Source of the DNA: Frigoribacterium faeni
Lineage (GTDB): Bacteria; Actinomycetota; Actinomycetes; Actinomycetales; Microbacteriaceae
Reading direction: 5' to 3'
Length of the DNA stretch: 64,000 bases
Assembly (NCBI RefSeq): GCF_007988805.1
Contig: NZ_BJUV01000007.1
Coordinates: forward strand, 62,001 to 126,000
The notes beneath the pieces are model-generated. The model had not been told where the DNA came from, made no database searches, and saw only the letters and a list, made by a program, of their open reading frames with translations. Below are positions 53,526 through 63,820 of the stretch, piece after piece (the first letter of the stretch is position 1; each line of letters starts with the position of its first letter). The translations under genes were made by a program, and so were the position numbers.

Positions 53526-55049
53526 ATGACCGACACCCACGCCCCCACCACGCCCGTCGTGCTCTCGCCCGACACCCTCGGCGCCGTCGCCGCCACCGGA
53601 GTCGCGGTGCCGGGCTACGACCGCGCCGGACTCGTCGCCGGCATCGTCCACTTCGGCGTCGGCGGGTTCCATCGCGCCCATCAGGCGATGGTGATCGACC
53701 GGCTGCTGTCCGAGGGGAAGGCTCGCGACTTCGCGATCTGCGGCGTCGGCGTGCTCGAGCAGGACAGGCGGATGAAGGAGGTGATGGACGCCCAGGGCGG
53801 CCTCTACACGCTCGTGCTCAAGCACCCGGACGGATCGAGGGAGGCGCGGGTCATCGGCAGCATCGTCGACTACCTGCTCGCGGTCGACGACCCCGAGGGC
53901 GTCATCGAGAGGATGGCCTCGCCCGAGACCCGGATCGTGTCGCTGACCGTGACCGAGGGCGGCTACAACTTCCACCACGTGACCGGGGAGTTCGACGAGT
54001 CGACGCCGGCGGTCGTCGCGGACCTCGAGGCGGTCCGGTCGGGCGGCCTGCCGCACACGACCTTCGGGCTGGTCACCGCGGCGCTGCAGCGTCGGCGCGA
54101 GCGCGGGATCGAGCCGTTCACCGTGATGTCGTGCGACAACATCCCCGGCAACGGGCACGTCGCCAAGCAGATGTTCTCGGCGTACGCGGCGCTCGTCGAC
54201 CCGGAGCTCGCCGAGTGGATGAGGGCGACGGTGTCGTTCCCGAACTGCATGGTCGACCGCATCACCCCGGTCACGAGCGACGACGACCGGGCCGAGGTGC
54301 GCGACGGGCTCGGCATCGACGACGCCTGGCCGGTCGTGGCCGAGCCCTTCTTCCAGTGGGTGCTCGAGGACGACTTCCCGCTCGGCCGGCCGGCCTACGA
54401 GGACGCCGACGTGCAGCTGGTCGACGACGTCGAGCCCTACGAGTTCATGAAGCTGCGGCTGCTCAACGCCAGCCACCAGGGCCTGTGCTACTTCGGCTAC
54501 CTCTCGGGGTACCGCTACGCGCACGAGGCCACCTCCGACCCGGCGATCGCGGGCTTCCTCCGCGACTACATGGACCTCGAGGCCACGCCCACCCTCCCCG
54601 AGGTGCCCGGCATCGACCTCGACCGCTACAAGGCGACGCTGATCGAGCGGTTCCAGAATCCCGAGGTGCGCGACACCCTGGCGCGTCTCTGCGCCGAGTC
54701 GAGCGACCGGATCCCCAAGTGGCTGCTCCCGGTGGTGCGCGAGAACCTCGCCTCGGGCGGCGCGATCACGCGGTCGGCCGCGATCGTCGCGAGCTGGGCC
54801 CGGTACGCCGAGGCCGTCGACGAGCAGGGCGACCCGATCACCATCGTCGACCGTCTGGCCGAGCGGCTGACGGCGGCGGCGCTCACGCAGCGCGACGACC
54901 GGCTGGCGTTCCTCCGCGACCGCGAGGTGTTCGGCGACCTCGTCGACGACGAGCGCTTCACCGCGGCCTACCTCGACGCCCTCGACGGGCTGATCGCCGA
55001 CGGGGCCCACGCCACCGTCGAACGGCTCGCGGCGCTGCCCCGCGACTGA
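53526..55049 (+). CDS. Mannitol/D-arabinitol-type polyol dehydrogenase (long-chain, MtlD-like)
   Basis: A 507-residue NAD-dependent enzyme of the polyol-specific long-chain dehydrogenase family, oxidising mannitol to fructose or D-arabinitol to D-xylulose. NAD domain: [20 protein letters not shown]. Catalytic core: [22 protein letters not shown] with Lys309, Asn314 and His317. Other marks: [15 protein letters not shown] and [13 protein letters not shown]. With xylB divergent in the same regulon, D-arabinitol to xylulose is an attractive role. Mannitol is equally allowed by the family. AGGAG before ATG is the ribosome site and a strong hairpin follows. Confidence 0.92.
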   Translation: MTDTHAPTTPVVLSPDTLGAVAATGVAVPGYDRAGLVAGIVHFGVGGFHRAHQAMVIDRLLSEGKARDFAICGVGVLEQDRRMKEVMDAQGGLYTLVLKHPDGSREARVIGSIVDYLLAVDDPEGVIERMASPETRIVSLTVTEGGYNFHHVTGEFDESTPAVVADLEAVRSGGLPHTTFGLVTAALQRRRERGIEPFTVMSCDNIPGNGHVAKQMFSAYAALVDPELAEWMRATVSFPNCMVDRITPVTSDDDRAEVRDGLGIDDAWPVVAEPFFQWVLEDDFPLGRPAYEDADVQLVDDVEPYEFMKLRLLNASHQGLCYFGYLSGYRYAHEATSDPAIAGFLRDYMDLEATPTLPEVPGIDLDRYKATLIERFQNPEVRDTLARLCAESSDRIPKWLLPVVRENLASGGAITRSAAIVASWARYAEAVDEQGDPITIVDRLAERLTAAALTQRDDRLAFLRDREVFGDLVDDERFTAAYLDALDGLIADGAHATVERLAALPRD

Positions 55050-55059
55050 CCACGGACGC

Positions 55060-55106
55060 CGAGGAGGCGCGGTGCCGGTCCCCGAGACCGGCACCGCGCC
55101 TCCTCG
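55060..55106 (+). terminator. Terminator of the polyol operon made from paired motif copies
   Basis: A 20-bp perfect stem (55060-55079 with 55087-55106) and a 7-base loop, 11 bases after the dehydrogenase stop. The left arm is the repeated 14-mer (55059-55072) extended by TGCCGGT, the right arm its complement. No T-run follows. Confidence 0.9.
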
Positions 55107-55140
55107 TCCCGCGTCCGGTCGCGTGCGCGGAGCCTGTCGG

Positions 55141-55192
55141 TAGACTCAAGTGCACCTCAGCCGGTGCGTTCCCCCGACGTGAGGAGAGAACC
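55141..55192 (+). promoter_or_regulatory. purA promoter and leader
   Basis: TAGACT (55141-55146) is a TANNNT -10 box. The expected start is about 55153, giving a 40-base leader that ends with GAGGAGA six bases before the ATG. Confidence 0.5.
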
Positions 55193-56479
<1,287 letters not shown>

Positions 56480-56503
56480 TCCGACCGAGGGGCGGCGGGC
56501 TGG

Positions 56504-56516
56504 CAGAATCACCGCA
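56504..56516 (+). promoter_or_regulatory. -10 box of the leaderless GNAT gene
   Basis: CAGAAT (56504-56509), six bases, ATG. No ribosome site is present. Confidence 0.5.
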
Positions 56517-57142
56517 TGACAGCCAGCCGACCGCCTCTCGTCGCCCTGCCCGGATCCCTCGTCACCGTCGAGCCGCTCACGCGCGCCGACCTGCCCGAGC
56601 TGCACGCCGCCATCGGCCGGCCCGAGGTCTTCGCCGGCGGCTGGGGCGGTGGCCCGGCCGCGTACCGCGACGGCTACGACGCCTGGGCCGCGTTCGTCGA
56701 GGGGTACCTGCTCTGGGACTCGGCGAACGTGTACGGCGTGCGCCGCGCCTCCTCCGGGGAGCTCGTCGGCACCACGACCCTCGGGCTGTTCGACCTGCCC
56801 AACGAGTCCGCCCACGTCGGCTGGACGGCGTACGCGCCGCAGGTGTGGGGCACCGGGGTCAACGTCGAGACGAAGCTGCTCGTCCTCGGTCACGCCTTCG
56901 AGCACGGTCTCGGCCGCATCCAGCTGCAGGCCGACGTCCGCAACGAGCGCTCGCGCGCGGCGATCCTCCGCCTCGGGGCGACCTTCGAGGGGCTGCAGCG
57001 GCGGATGCAGCGGCGCGCCGACGGGTCGTGGCGCGACACCGCCGTGTACTCGATCCTCGCCGACGAGTGGCCCGACGTCCGGGCGGGGCTCGAGCAGCGC
57101 CTCGCCTCTTCAGCGGTCGTCCAGACAGGTGGAGAAGCCTGA
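56516..57142 (+). CDS. GNAT-family N-acetyltransferase (RimJ/RimL-like)
   Basis: A 208-residue acyltransferase using acetyl-CoA. GNAT blocks: LTRADLPELHAAIGRPEVF near the N-terminus, VGTTTLGLFDLPNESAHVGWTAYAPQVWGTGVNVETKLLVLGHAF (acetyl-CoA loop region, with the Q/R-x-x-G-x-G/A loop altered to VWGTGVN), and RIQLQADVRNERSRAAILRLGATFEGLQRR, as in RimJ/RimL-type enzymes. The target protein or small molecule is unknown. Confidence 0.85.
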   Translation: MTASRPPLVALPGSLVTVEPLTRADLPELHAAIGRPEVFAGGWGGGPAAYRDGYDAWAAFVEGYLLWDSANVYGVRRASSGELVGTTTLGLFDLPNESAHVGWTAYAPQVWGTGVNVETKLLVLGHAFEHGLGRIQLQADVRNERSRAAILRLGATFEGLQRRMQRRADGSWRDTAVYSILADEWPDVRAGLEQRLASSAVVQTGGEA

Positions 57143-57147
57143 TCCCC

Positions 57148-57573
57148 ATGACACTGGAAATCGCATACACCGCCATCGCCCACGCCTCCGGCGGGGGTCG
57201 TGACGGTCACGTCCGGAGCGAAGACGACCGTCTCGACTTCGACACCCGCCCCCCGAAGGAGCTCGGCGGGTCCGGCGAGGGCACCAACCCCGAGCAGCTC
57301 TTCGCGGCCGGCTTCGCGGCCTGCTTCCTCAGCGCGATGCACGGCGCCGGCAAGAAGCTCGGCGTCGACACGAAGGACGCGTCCGTCTCGGCGAGCGTCG
57401 GCATCGGCGGGAACGGCGAGGGCGGCTACGGCCTCGCCGTCGAGCTCGACATCTACGCGCCCAACGTCGAGGCGGGTCGCCGTCAGGAGCTCGCCGACGC
57501 GGCGCACCAGGTGTGCCCGTACTCGAACGCCACCCGTGGCAACGTCGAGGTCACGCTGACGCTGGTCGACTGA
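57148..57573 (+). CDS. ohr: Organic hydroperoxide resistance protein (Ohr, OsmC superfamily)
   Basis: A 141-residue thiol peroxidase that reduces organic hydroperoxides. It carries both redox cysteines: Cys59 in AAGFAACFLSAMH and Cys123 in AHQVCPYSNATRGNVEVTL, with the Ohr-type GGRDGHVRSEDDRLDFDTRPPKELGGSGEGTNPEQLFAAG. ATG 57148 lies five bases past the GNAT stop, so the two genes are likely co-transcribed. No OhrR regulator is next to it. Confidence 0.93.
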   Translation: MTLEIAYTAIAHASGGGRDGHVRSEDDRLDFDTRPPKELGGSGEGTNPEQLFAAGFAACFLSAMHGAGKKLGVDTKDASVSASVGIGGNGEGGYGLAVELDIYAPNVEAGRRQELADAAHQVCPYSNATRGNVEVTLTLVD

Positions 57574-57596
57574 CCCGCGGGCACGACCGTGACGCC

Positions 57597-57634
57597 GAGG
57601 AGGCGCGCCCCGACCACCCGGGGCGCGCCTCCTC
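57597..57634 (+). terminator. Terminator after ohr made from paired motif copies
   Basis: GAGGAGGCGCGCCCC (57597-57611) pairs perfectly over 15 bp with 57620-57634 around an 8-base loop, 24 bases after the ohr stop. Both arms carry the core of the repeated motif. Confidence 0.88.
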
Positions 57635-57653
57635 CCGTCTCGTCCCACCCCGC

Positions 57654-57666
57654 TAGGCTCGACCAA
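57654..57666 (+). promoter_or_regulatory. -10 box of the leaderless chorismate mutase mRNA
   Basis: TAGGCT (57654-57659), six bases, ATG 57666. No ribosome site is present. Confidence 0.6.
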
Positions 57667-58028
57667 TGGCACTCGACAGTCCCCTCGGGGCGGACAGCCC
57701 CCTCAGCAGCACCGACCGCGACGCGATCGACGAGCTCACCGGCATCCGTCAGAGCATCGACAACATCGACGCGGCCCTGGTGCACCTGCTGGCCGAACGG
57801 TTCAAGTTCACCCAGTCGGTCGGTCACCTGAAGGCCGCCGCCGGCATGCCGGCCAGCGATCCCGAGCGCGAGCGCGTGCAGATCCAGCGCCTGCGTCAGC
57901 TCGCCGAGGAGAGCCGCCTCGACCCGGCCTTCGCCGAGAAGTTCCTGAACTTCATCGTCGGCGAGGTCATCCACCACCACGAGCGCATCGCCAACGGCAC
58001 CGAGCCGTCCGGCTCCGGCCGGGCCTGA
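57666..58028 (+). CDS. Chorismate mutase (AroQ class)
   Basis: Converts chorismate to prephenate for Phe/Tyr synthesis. The 120-residue all-alpha protein has the AroQ helix pattern with active-site Arg/Arg/Lys: LTGIRQSIDNIDAALVHLLAERFKFTQSVGHLKAAAGMPASDPERE. A 24-residue disordered head precedes the domain. It is a monofunctional form, as is usual in actinobacteria where DAHP synthase activates it in trans. The lactonase gene follows after four bases. Confidence 0.92.
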   Translation: MALDSPLGADSPLSSTDRDAIDELTGIRQSIDNIDAALVHLLAERFKFTQSVGHLKAAAGMPASDPERERVQIQRLRQLAEESRLDPAFAEKFLNFIVGEVIHHHERIANGTEPSGSGRA

Positions 58029-58032
58029 GCCG

Positions 58033-59124
58033 ATGAGCCTGCCCGAGACGCCGGCCACCACGCCGTCCCTCGACCCGTCCGCCGTCCCCGCACCCGTCTC
58101 GGCGCCGCCCTTGACGGCGCCGCAGCGCCTCTACGTCGGGTCGTACACGGCGACCAGCGGCGGCCGCGGGGCGGGCATCACCGTCCTGGAGCGGGCGGCG
58201 CCCGGATCGCCCTGGCAGGCCGCGCAGGTCGTCGAGGCCGACGACCCCTCGTTCCTCGCCCTGGCCGACGGCGCCCTCCACGCCGCGTCCGAGACCGCCG
58301 AGGGCCGCGTCCTGTCGTACACGGTCTCGGCGGGCGTCCTCGTCGCGGCGAGCAGCGCCTCCTCCGGCGGCTCGTCGCCGTGTCATCTGACGGTCGACCC
58401 GGTCTCGGGCGCGCTCGTCGTCGCGAACTACGTCGGCGGCAGCGTCGGCGTGCTCGCCGACGACGCCTCGCACCCCAGCCGGGTGACGCGCACCGTCGGC
58501 CTCCCCGTCGGGCACGGGCCCGTGCTCGACCGGCAGGAGCGGCCGCACGCCCATCAGGCGATCCCGACCCCGTGGGGCTCCGTGCTGGTCAGCGATCTCG
58601 GCACCGACCGGTTGATCGAGTTCGTGATCGATCCGATCACTCTCGACCCCGAGCAGGTCGCGGTCCACCCCCTGCCGAGCGGCTCCGGGCCGCGGCACCT
58701 CGACTGGCTGGGCGACCGCCTGGTCGTCGTCGGCGAGCTCGACGCGCGTCTGCACGTACTCCGTCGGGTCGGCGAGAAGCTCGTCGTCGACCACTCCGTC
58801 GAGGTCTTCGAGGGCGCGTCGTCGACACCGGGCGTGCTGCCGTCGCACCTGGCCGTCGACGCCGGCCGCGTCTACGTGGCGATCCGCGGACGCGACACGA
58901 TCAGCGTCTTCGCGGGTGCGGGCGAACGGCTCGAGTTCGTCGGCGAGGCGCCGTGCGGCGGCGAGTGGCCGCGGCACTTCGCGATCACCCCCGGCGTGCT
59001 CTACTGCGCCAACCAGGCCTCCGACACGATCTCGGTGCTGCCGCTCGACCCCGAGACGGGTCTGCCGGGCGCACCGCTCGACGTCTTCTCGATCGGCAGC
59101 CCGGCCTGCATCGTCGCGGGCTGA
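58033..59124 (+). CDS. Lactonase-family seven-bladed beta-propeller (6-phosphogluconolactonase-like, YbhE type)
   Basis: A 363-residue protein after a Pro-rich 30-residue head: LYVGSYTATSGGRGAGITVLER, PSFLALADGALHAASE, PCHLTVDPVSGALVVANYVGGSVGVL, RPHAHQAIPTPWGSVLVSDLGTDRL, GSGPRHLDW, PSHLAVDAGRVYVAIRGRDTISVF and WPRHFAITPGVLYCANQASDTISVL. HAHQ and PRH match the lactonase active face. It would hydrolyse 6-phosphogluconolactone or a related lactone. The last three codons (GCG GGC TGA) are also the first unit of a nonamer repeat. Confidence 0.85.
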   Translation: MSLPETPATTPSLDPSAVPAPVSAPPLTAPQRLYVGSYTATSGGRGAGITVLERAAPGSPWQAAQVVEADDPSFLALADGALHAASETAEGRVLSYTVSAGVLVAASSASSGGSSPCHLTVDPVSGALVVANYVGGSVGVLADDASHPSRVTRTVGLPVGHGPVLDRQERPHAHQAIPTPWGSVLVSDLGTDRLIEFVIDPITLDPEQVAVHPLPSGSGPRHLDWLGDRLVVVGELDARLHVLRRVGEKLVVDHSVEVFEGASSTPGVLPSHLAVDAGRVYVAIRGRDTISVFAGAGERLEFVGEAPCGGEWPRHFAITPGVLYCANQASDTISVLPLDPETGLPGAPLDVFSIGSPACIVAG

Positions 59125-59218
59125 GCGGGCTGAGCGGGCTGAGCGGGCTGAGCGGGCTGAGCGGGCTGAGCGGCTGAGCGGGCCGAGCGGCCGAGCGGCC
59201 GAGCGGCTGAGCGGCTGA
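59116..59218 (+). repeat. Nonamer/octamer microsatellite starting at a stop codon
   Basis: GCGGGCTGA is repeated six times (59116-59169), followed by six octamer or nonamer variants (GCGGCTGA, GCGGGCCGA, GCGGCCGA). The first unit is the end of the lactonase gene. Every unit carries TGA in the same frame, so length changes leave the protein unchanged. Confidence 0.9.
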
Positions 59219-59243
59219 GCAGTCGCGGGCCGTTCGGCCGCGG

Positions 59244-59810
59244 TCAGCGCGGGGCGGCGAGGCGCTGCAGCACCGCCACGACCTCGTCGATCGCGGCTCG
59301 CGGGCTGTCCGGTCGACCGGTGCCGGCCGTCGCGAACTGGCCCGGGGTGAAGTAGAGGCCGTCCGAGACGAGAGAGACGACACGGGCGACGGCGGGATCG
59401 CCCACGGCGGCGAGGACCACGTCGTACCAGCGCTCCTGCATCGCGGTGAGGGCGTCGACCGCCCGCGGCCACCGCCCGCTCGTCGCGAGGTTCGCCACGG
59501 CCGTGATGCACCGGTCGAACGGAGCCTCGGCGAGGACGGGCGCGGGCGACGACGTGCGGATGAAGTAGTCGACCGGGCCGTCGGGCGCCGCAGTCATCCG
59601 GGCGACGTCGTCGTCGACGAGGCCCGTCAGCCGCTCGATCAGGCCGTCGACGAGCGCCTCCCTGCTGGGGAAGTGATAGAGCAGGCCGCCCTTCGAGACG
59701 CCGGCGGCCGCGGCGACGGCGTCGAACGTCGCGGCTCGCTCACCGCCGTCGACGACGAGCAGTTCGAAGGCGTCGAGCATGTTCTCGCGGGCTGACGGTC
59801 GGGGACTCAT
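59244..59810 (-). CDS. TetR family repressor of the divergent MFS exporter
   Basis: A 188-residue regulator with HTH RENMLDAFELLVVDGGERAATFDAVAAAAGVSKGGLLYHFPSREALVDGLIERL and a TetR_C ligand domain. The ATG follows TACAGT by six bases (leaderless). It is divergent from an MFS gene, and the shared region carries two large operators. Likely role: drug-responsive repressor of the exporter. Confidence 0.9.
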   Translation of the reverse strand: MSPRPSARENMLDAFELLVVDGGERAATFDAVAAAAGVSKGGLLYHFPSREALVDGLIERLTGLVDDDVARMTAAPDGPVDYFIRTSSPAPVLAEAPFDRCITAVANLATSGRWPRAVDALTAMQERWYDVVLAAVGDPAVARVVSLVSDGLYFTPGQFATAGTGRPDSPRAAIDEVVAVLQRLAAPR

Positions 59811-59814
59811 TCTG

Positions 59815-59856
59815 TTACTGTACCGTCCAGACGGTTTACTGTACCGTCTGGACGGT
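59815..59856. promoter_or_regulatory. Twin operator between the TetR and MFS genes
   Basis: ACCGTCCAGACGGT (59822-59835) and ACCGTCTGGACGGT (59843-59856) are exact inverted copies of each other, and each is itself a near-palindrome. Each is preceded by TTACTGT, so TTACTGTACCGTC is also a 21-base-spaced direct repeat (two helix turns). TACTGT (59837-59842) can be the -10 of the MFS gene, and TACAGT on the other strand the -10 of the TetR gene. Confidence 0.8.
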
Positions 59857-59920
59857 CGGGGCCCGTGCCTCCGTCTTCCGCCGTCGTCCCCCTCGTCAGA
59901 ACCGAAAGCGATCCCGCACC

Positions 59921-61456
59921 ATGGCCACCGCCTCCTCGATCCCCGTCACGACCACCGGCCCGCGGGCCGGTGCGCGGCAGTGGGCCGCCCTCGTCGTGCT
60001 GATGCTGCCGGTGCTGCTGGTCTCGATCGACAACACGGTGCTCAGCTTCGCCCTGCCCGAGATCTCGACGGCCCTGCGTCCGAGCGCCGCGAACCAGCTC
60101 TGGATCGTCGACGTCTACTCGCTCGTCCTCGCCGGGCTGCTCGTCGCGATGGGCTCGCTCGGCGACCGTTTCGGGCGTCGCCGGCTGCTGCTGATCGGCG
60201 CCTCCGGCTTCGCCGCGGTCTCGGTGCTCGCCGCGTTCTCGCCGAACGCCGAGTCGCTCATCGCGGCGCGCGCCGTGCTCGGCTTCTTCGGGGCCATGAT
60301 CATGCCGGCCACCCTGTCGCTGCTCCGCAGCACCTTCACCGATCGCGACCAGCGTCGCCTCGCGATCGCGATCTGGGCGAGCGGGTTCGCGGCCGGCTCG
60401 GCGCTCGGGCCCATCGTCGGCGGCGTGCTGCTCGAGCACTTCGCCTGGGGGGCGGTGTTCCTCATCGCGGTGCCGGTGCTCGTCCCGCTGCTCGTGCTGG
60501 CGCCGATCCTGGTGGTCGAGAGCCGCGACCCGAACCCCGGCCCCTTCGACCTCGTCTCGGTGCTGCTGTCGCTCTCGGCGATGGCCCCGGTGGTCGCGTC
60601 GATCAAGCTGCTCGCCACGCACGGCCCCGGGCTCGACGTCGCCGCGCTGGCCGTGGTCGGCGTCGTGTCGGGCTGGCTGTTCGTCCGCCGGCAGCTGCGG
60701 CGCGAGCGTCCGCTGCTCGACGTCCGGCTGTTCGCGAACCCGGTGTTCGCCGGGTCGGTGGTCGTCAACCTGCTCGCCATCACCGCGCTGGTCGGCTTCC
60801 TCTTCTTCACGACGCAGCACCTGCAGCTCGTCGTGCAGCTGCGCCCGCTGCACGCGGCCCTGATGCTGCTGCCCGGTCTCGTCGTCATGATCGTGGCGGG
60901 CCTCGCCGTCGTGCCGCTCGTGCGTCGGGTGGCGCCCCGGTCGATCGTGGCCGTCGGGCTCGGTGCGGCCGCGGTCGCCTACGCGGCCGTCTGGCTCGCC
61001 GGGGCCGAGGCGCCGGTCTGGACCTTCGTCGTCGCCTTCCCCCTGGTCGGCCTCGGGGTCGGCGCGGCGGAGACCATCTCGAACGATCTGATCATCGCGG
61101 CCGTCCCCGCGAACCGGGCGGGCGCCGCCTCGGCGGTGTCCGAGACCGCGTACGAGGTCGGGGCGGTGCTCGGCACCGCGGTGCTCGGCAGCATGCTGAC
61201 GGCGATCTACCGCGGCACGCTGGTCGTCCCGGTCGACGTCCCCGCCGAGGCCGGCGCGGCGGCCCGGGAGACGCTGGGAGGCGCGGCGTCGGCAGCCGCG
61301 GACCTCGACGGCCCGGTCGCGCAGCGGCTCCTCGACGCCGCGACCCACGCGTTCGACGCGGGCCTGGTGGCGACGGCCGGGGTCGGCGCCGGTGTCATGG
61401 TGCTGGCCGTCGTCGTCGCGCTCGTCGCCCTGCGGCGCGCGTCGGCGCACGACTGA
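59921..61456 (+). CDS. MFS exporter, DHA2 (EmrB/QacA) family
   Basis: A 511-residue protein with 14 predicted membrane segments. Motif D1: LLVSIDNTVLSFALPEIS. Motif A: GSLGDRFGRRRLLLIG. Motif C-like: ASGFAAGSALGPIVGGVLLEHFAW. The DHA2 class pumps out cationic dyes, antiseptics and drugs with protons. It has a long leader (about 70 bases). Repression by the divergent TetR is strongly suggested by the twin operator. Confidence 0.92.
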   Translation: MATASSIPVTTTGPRAGARQWAALVVLMLPVLLVSIDNTVLSFALPEISTALRPSAANQLWIVDVYSLVLAGLLVAMGSLGDRFGRRRLLLIGASGFAAVSVLAAFSPNAESLIAARAVLGFFGAMIMPATLSLLRSTFTDRDQRRLAIAIWASGFAAGSALGPIVGGVLLEHFAWGAVFLIAVPVLVPLLVLAPILVVESRDPNPGPFDLVSVLLSLSAMAPVVASIKLLATHGPGLDVAALAVVGVVSGWLFVRRQLRRERPLLDVRLFANPVFAGSVVVNLLAITALVGFLFFTTQHLQLVVQLRPLHAALMLLPGLVVMIVAGLAVVPLVRRVAPRSIVAVGLGAAAVAYAAVWLAGAEAPVWTFVVAFPLVGLGVGAAETISNDLIIAAVPANRAGAASAVSETAYEVGAVLGTAVLGSMLTAIYRGTLVVPVDVPAEAGAAARETLGGAASAAADLDGPVAQRLLDAATHAFDAGLVATAGVGAGVMVLAVVVALVALRRASAHD

Positions 61457-61592
61457 TCGGCGGCGGAGCGCCCGCCCCCCGGGTGACGCGCGACCGGGGA
61501 CCGCGGTCTCCCCGAGCGGGTGTCATGCCGTCGGCGGCGTCGGTCCGCACGGGTAAAGTGGTGCCGTTCCACCCCGACACGTCAGGAGTCCC
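61457..61592 (+). promoter_or_regulatory. leuB promoter region
   Basis: TAAAGT (61554-61559) is a good -10 box. A leader of about 27 bases ends with AGGAG four bases before the ATG. No leader peptide or attenuator was recognised. Confidence 0.45.
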
Positions 61593-62690
61593 ATGTCGCG
61601 CACCGTCCGACTCGCCGCCATCCCCGGCGACGGCATCGGCCCCGAGGTCGTCGCCGAGGCGCTGAAGGTGCTCGAGGTCGCGGTCGGCGACGAGGCGACG
61701 TTCGAGGTCACCGAGTTCCACCTGGGCGCGGGGCGGTATCTCGAGACGGGCGACATCCTCACCGACGACGACCTCGCGGCCGTGGCGTCCCACGACGCCA
61801 TCCTCCTGGGCGCCGTCGGCGGAGACCCGCGAGACCCGCGCCTCCGGGGCGGCATCATCGAACGCGGCCTGCTGCTGAGGCTCCGCTTCGCGCTCGACCA
61901 CTACGTCAACCTGCGGCCGACCACGGTCTACCCCGGCGTCCCGTCGCCCCTCGCCGATCCGGGCGAGGTCGACTTCGTGGTCGTCCGCGAAGGCACCGAG
62001 GGGCCCTACGTGGGCAACGGCGGGGCCCTGCGCCAGGGCACCCCGCACGAGATCGCGAACGAGGTCAGCGTCAACACCGCCTACGGCGTCGAACGCGTCG
62101 TCCGGTTCGCCTTCGAGAAGGCGCAGAGCCGTCGCGGTCGTCTGACCCTGGTGCACAAGACCAACGTGCTCGTCTTCGCGGGCGGCCTCTGGCAGCGCAC
62201 GGTCGACGCGGTCGCGACCGAGTACCCCGACGTCGCGGTCGACTACCAGCACGTCGACGCCGCCACCATCCACCTCGTCGTCGACCCGTCGCGGTTCGAC
62301 GTCATCGTCACCGACAACCTGTTCGGCGACATCCTCACCGACCTGGCCGGCGCCATCAGCGGCGGCATCGGTCTCGCGGCCTCGGGCAACATCAACCCCG
62401 ACGGCGCGTTCCCCAGCATGTTCGAGCCGGTGCACGGATCGGCCCCCGACATCGCCGGCCAGCAGAAGGCCGACCCCACGGCGGCGATCCTCTCCGTGTC
62501 GCTGCTGCTCGACCACCTGGGCCTGCCCGAGGCGGCGGCACGCGTCACCGCCGCGGTCGAAGGCGACATCGCCGACCGGGCGACCCGCGCCTCCTCGGCC
62601 GACCCCCGCGGCACGTCCGAGATCGGCTCGGCCATCGCCGACCGGGTCCGCGCCTCGACCTCGACCTCCTCCGTCCGAAGGGCATCATGA
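61593..62690 (+). CDS. leuB: 3-isopropylmalate dehydrogenase
   Basis: Third step of leucine synthesis: oxidative decarboxylation of 3-isopropylmalate with NAD. The 365-residue protein has [58 protein letters not shown], and the metal/NAD block [32 protein letters not shown] with [14 protein letters not shown] copy of the repeated 14-mer in frame (62585-62598) codes for RASSAD in the C-terminal part. Its stop overlaps the ilvE ATG (ATGA). Confidence 0.96.
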   Translation: MSRTVRLAAIPGDGIGPEVVAEALKVLEVAVGDEATFEVTEFHLGAGRYLETGDILTDDDLAAVASHDAILLGAVGGDPRDPRLRGGIIERGLLLRLRFALDHYVNLRPTTVYPGVPSPLADPGEVDFVVVREGTEGPYVGNGGALRQGTPHEIANEVSVNTAYGVERVVRFAFEKAQSRRGRLTLVHKTNVLVFAGGLWQRTVDAVATEYPDVAVDYQHVDAATIHLVVDPSRFDVIVTDNLFGDILTDLAGAISGGIGLAASGNINPDGAFPSMFEPVHGSAPDIAGQQKADPTAAILSVSLLLDHLGLPEAAARVTAAVEGDIADRATRASSADPRGTSEIGSAIADRVRASTSTSSVRRAS

Positions 62691-63820
62691 CCACCACCGA
62701 CAACGCCCCCGCCTCGGGCGACACCCCGTCCGAGTTCGGACTGCAGTTCGAGCTGACGCCCTCGTCGACGGCTCGCGACGACGCCGAGCGCGAGGTCATC
62801 CTCTCCGACCCGGGCTTCGGCAAGCACTTCACCGACCACATGGTCACCATCGACTGGAGCCTCGACGCCGGCTGGCACGATGCGTCGGTGCACCCCTACG
62901 GACCCCTGCAGCTCGATCCGTCGGCATCGGTGCTGCACTACGCGCAAGAGATCTTCGAGGGGCTGAAGGCCTACCGGCACGCCGACGGCTCGGTCTGGTC
63001 GTTCCGTCCCGACGCGAACGCCCGTCGTCTGCAGCGCTCGGCGCGGCGTCTGGCCCTGCCCGAGCTCAGCACCGACGACTTCGTCGAGTCGATCCGGCAG
63101 ATCGTCCGGGCCGACCTCGACTGGGTGCCCTCCGCGCCCGAGACGAGCCTCTACCTCCGGCCCTTCATGATCGCGACCGAGGCCTTCCTGGGCGTGCGCG
63201 CGGCGCAGGAGGTCGCCTACCACGTGATCGCCAGCCCGGCCGGCGCGTACTTCACGGGCGGAGTCTCGCCGGTGTCGATCTGGCTGACCACGAACTACGC
63301 GAGGGCGGGCAAAGGAGGCACGGGCGCGGCCAAGACGGGCGGCAACTACGCCTCGTCCCTGCTCCCGCAGCAGGAGGCCTACGAGAACGGCTGCCAGCAG
63401 GTGCTGTTCCTCGACTCGTCCGAGAGCAACTACATCGAGGAGCTCGGCGGCATGAACGTCGTGCTCGTCAAGAAGGACGGCACGCTCGTCACGCCCGACA
63501 GCGACTCGATCCTCGAGGGGATCACCCGCGACTCGATCCTCGAGCTGGCCGAGGCGCGCGGGCACCGGGTCGAGCGTCGACGCGTCACGATCGACGAGTG
63601 GCGCGACGGCGTGGCCGGCGGCGACATCGTCGAGGTGTTCGCCTGCGGCACGGCCGCGGTGGTCGTCCCGATCGCCGAGCTGAAGGGCGAGGGGATCCAC
63701 ATCGGATCTCCCGCGGCGGAGGGCGGCGAGCTCACCATGTCGCTGCGCGCCGAACTGACCGACATCCAGTACGGCCGCCGTCCGGATGTCCACGGATGGA
63801 TGACGAGGCTCGACGCATGA
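62687..63820 (+). CDS. ilvE: Branched-chain amino acid aminotransferase
   Basis: Last step of Leu/Ile/Val synthesis, PLP-dependent, fold type IV. The 377-residue protein is of the long (type II) class: [74 protein letters not shown] with the PLP Lys in AAKTGGNYA, and [11 protein letters not shown]. Translationally coupled to leuB, which fits the shared pathway. It also overlaps the next gene by ATGA. Confidence 0.97.
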   Translation: MTTTDNAPASGDTPSEFGLQFELTPSSTARDDAEREVILSDPGFGKHFTDHMVTIDWSLDAGWHDASVHPYGPLQLDPSASVLHYAQEIFEGLKAYRHADGSVWSFRPDANARRLQRSARRLALPELSTDDFVESIRQIVRADLDWVPSAPETSLYLRPFMIATEAFLGVRAAQEVAYHVIASPAGAYFTGGVSPVSIWLTTNYARAGKGGTGAAKTGGNYASSLLPQQEAYENGCQQVLFLDSSESNYIEELGGMNVVLVKKDGTLVTPDSDSILEGITRDSILELAEARGHRVERRRVTIDEWRDGVAGGDIVEVFACGTAAVVVPIAELKGEGIHIGSPAAEGGELTMSLRAELTDIQYGRRPDVHGWMTRLDA

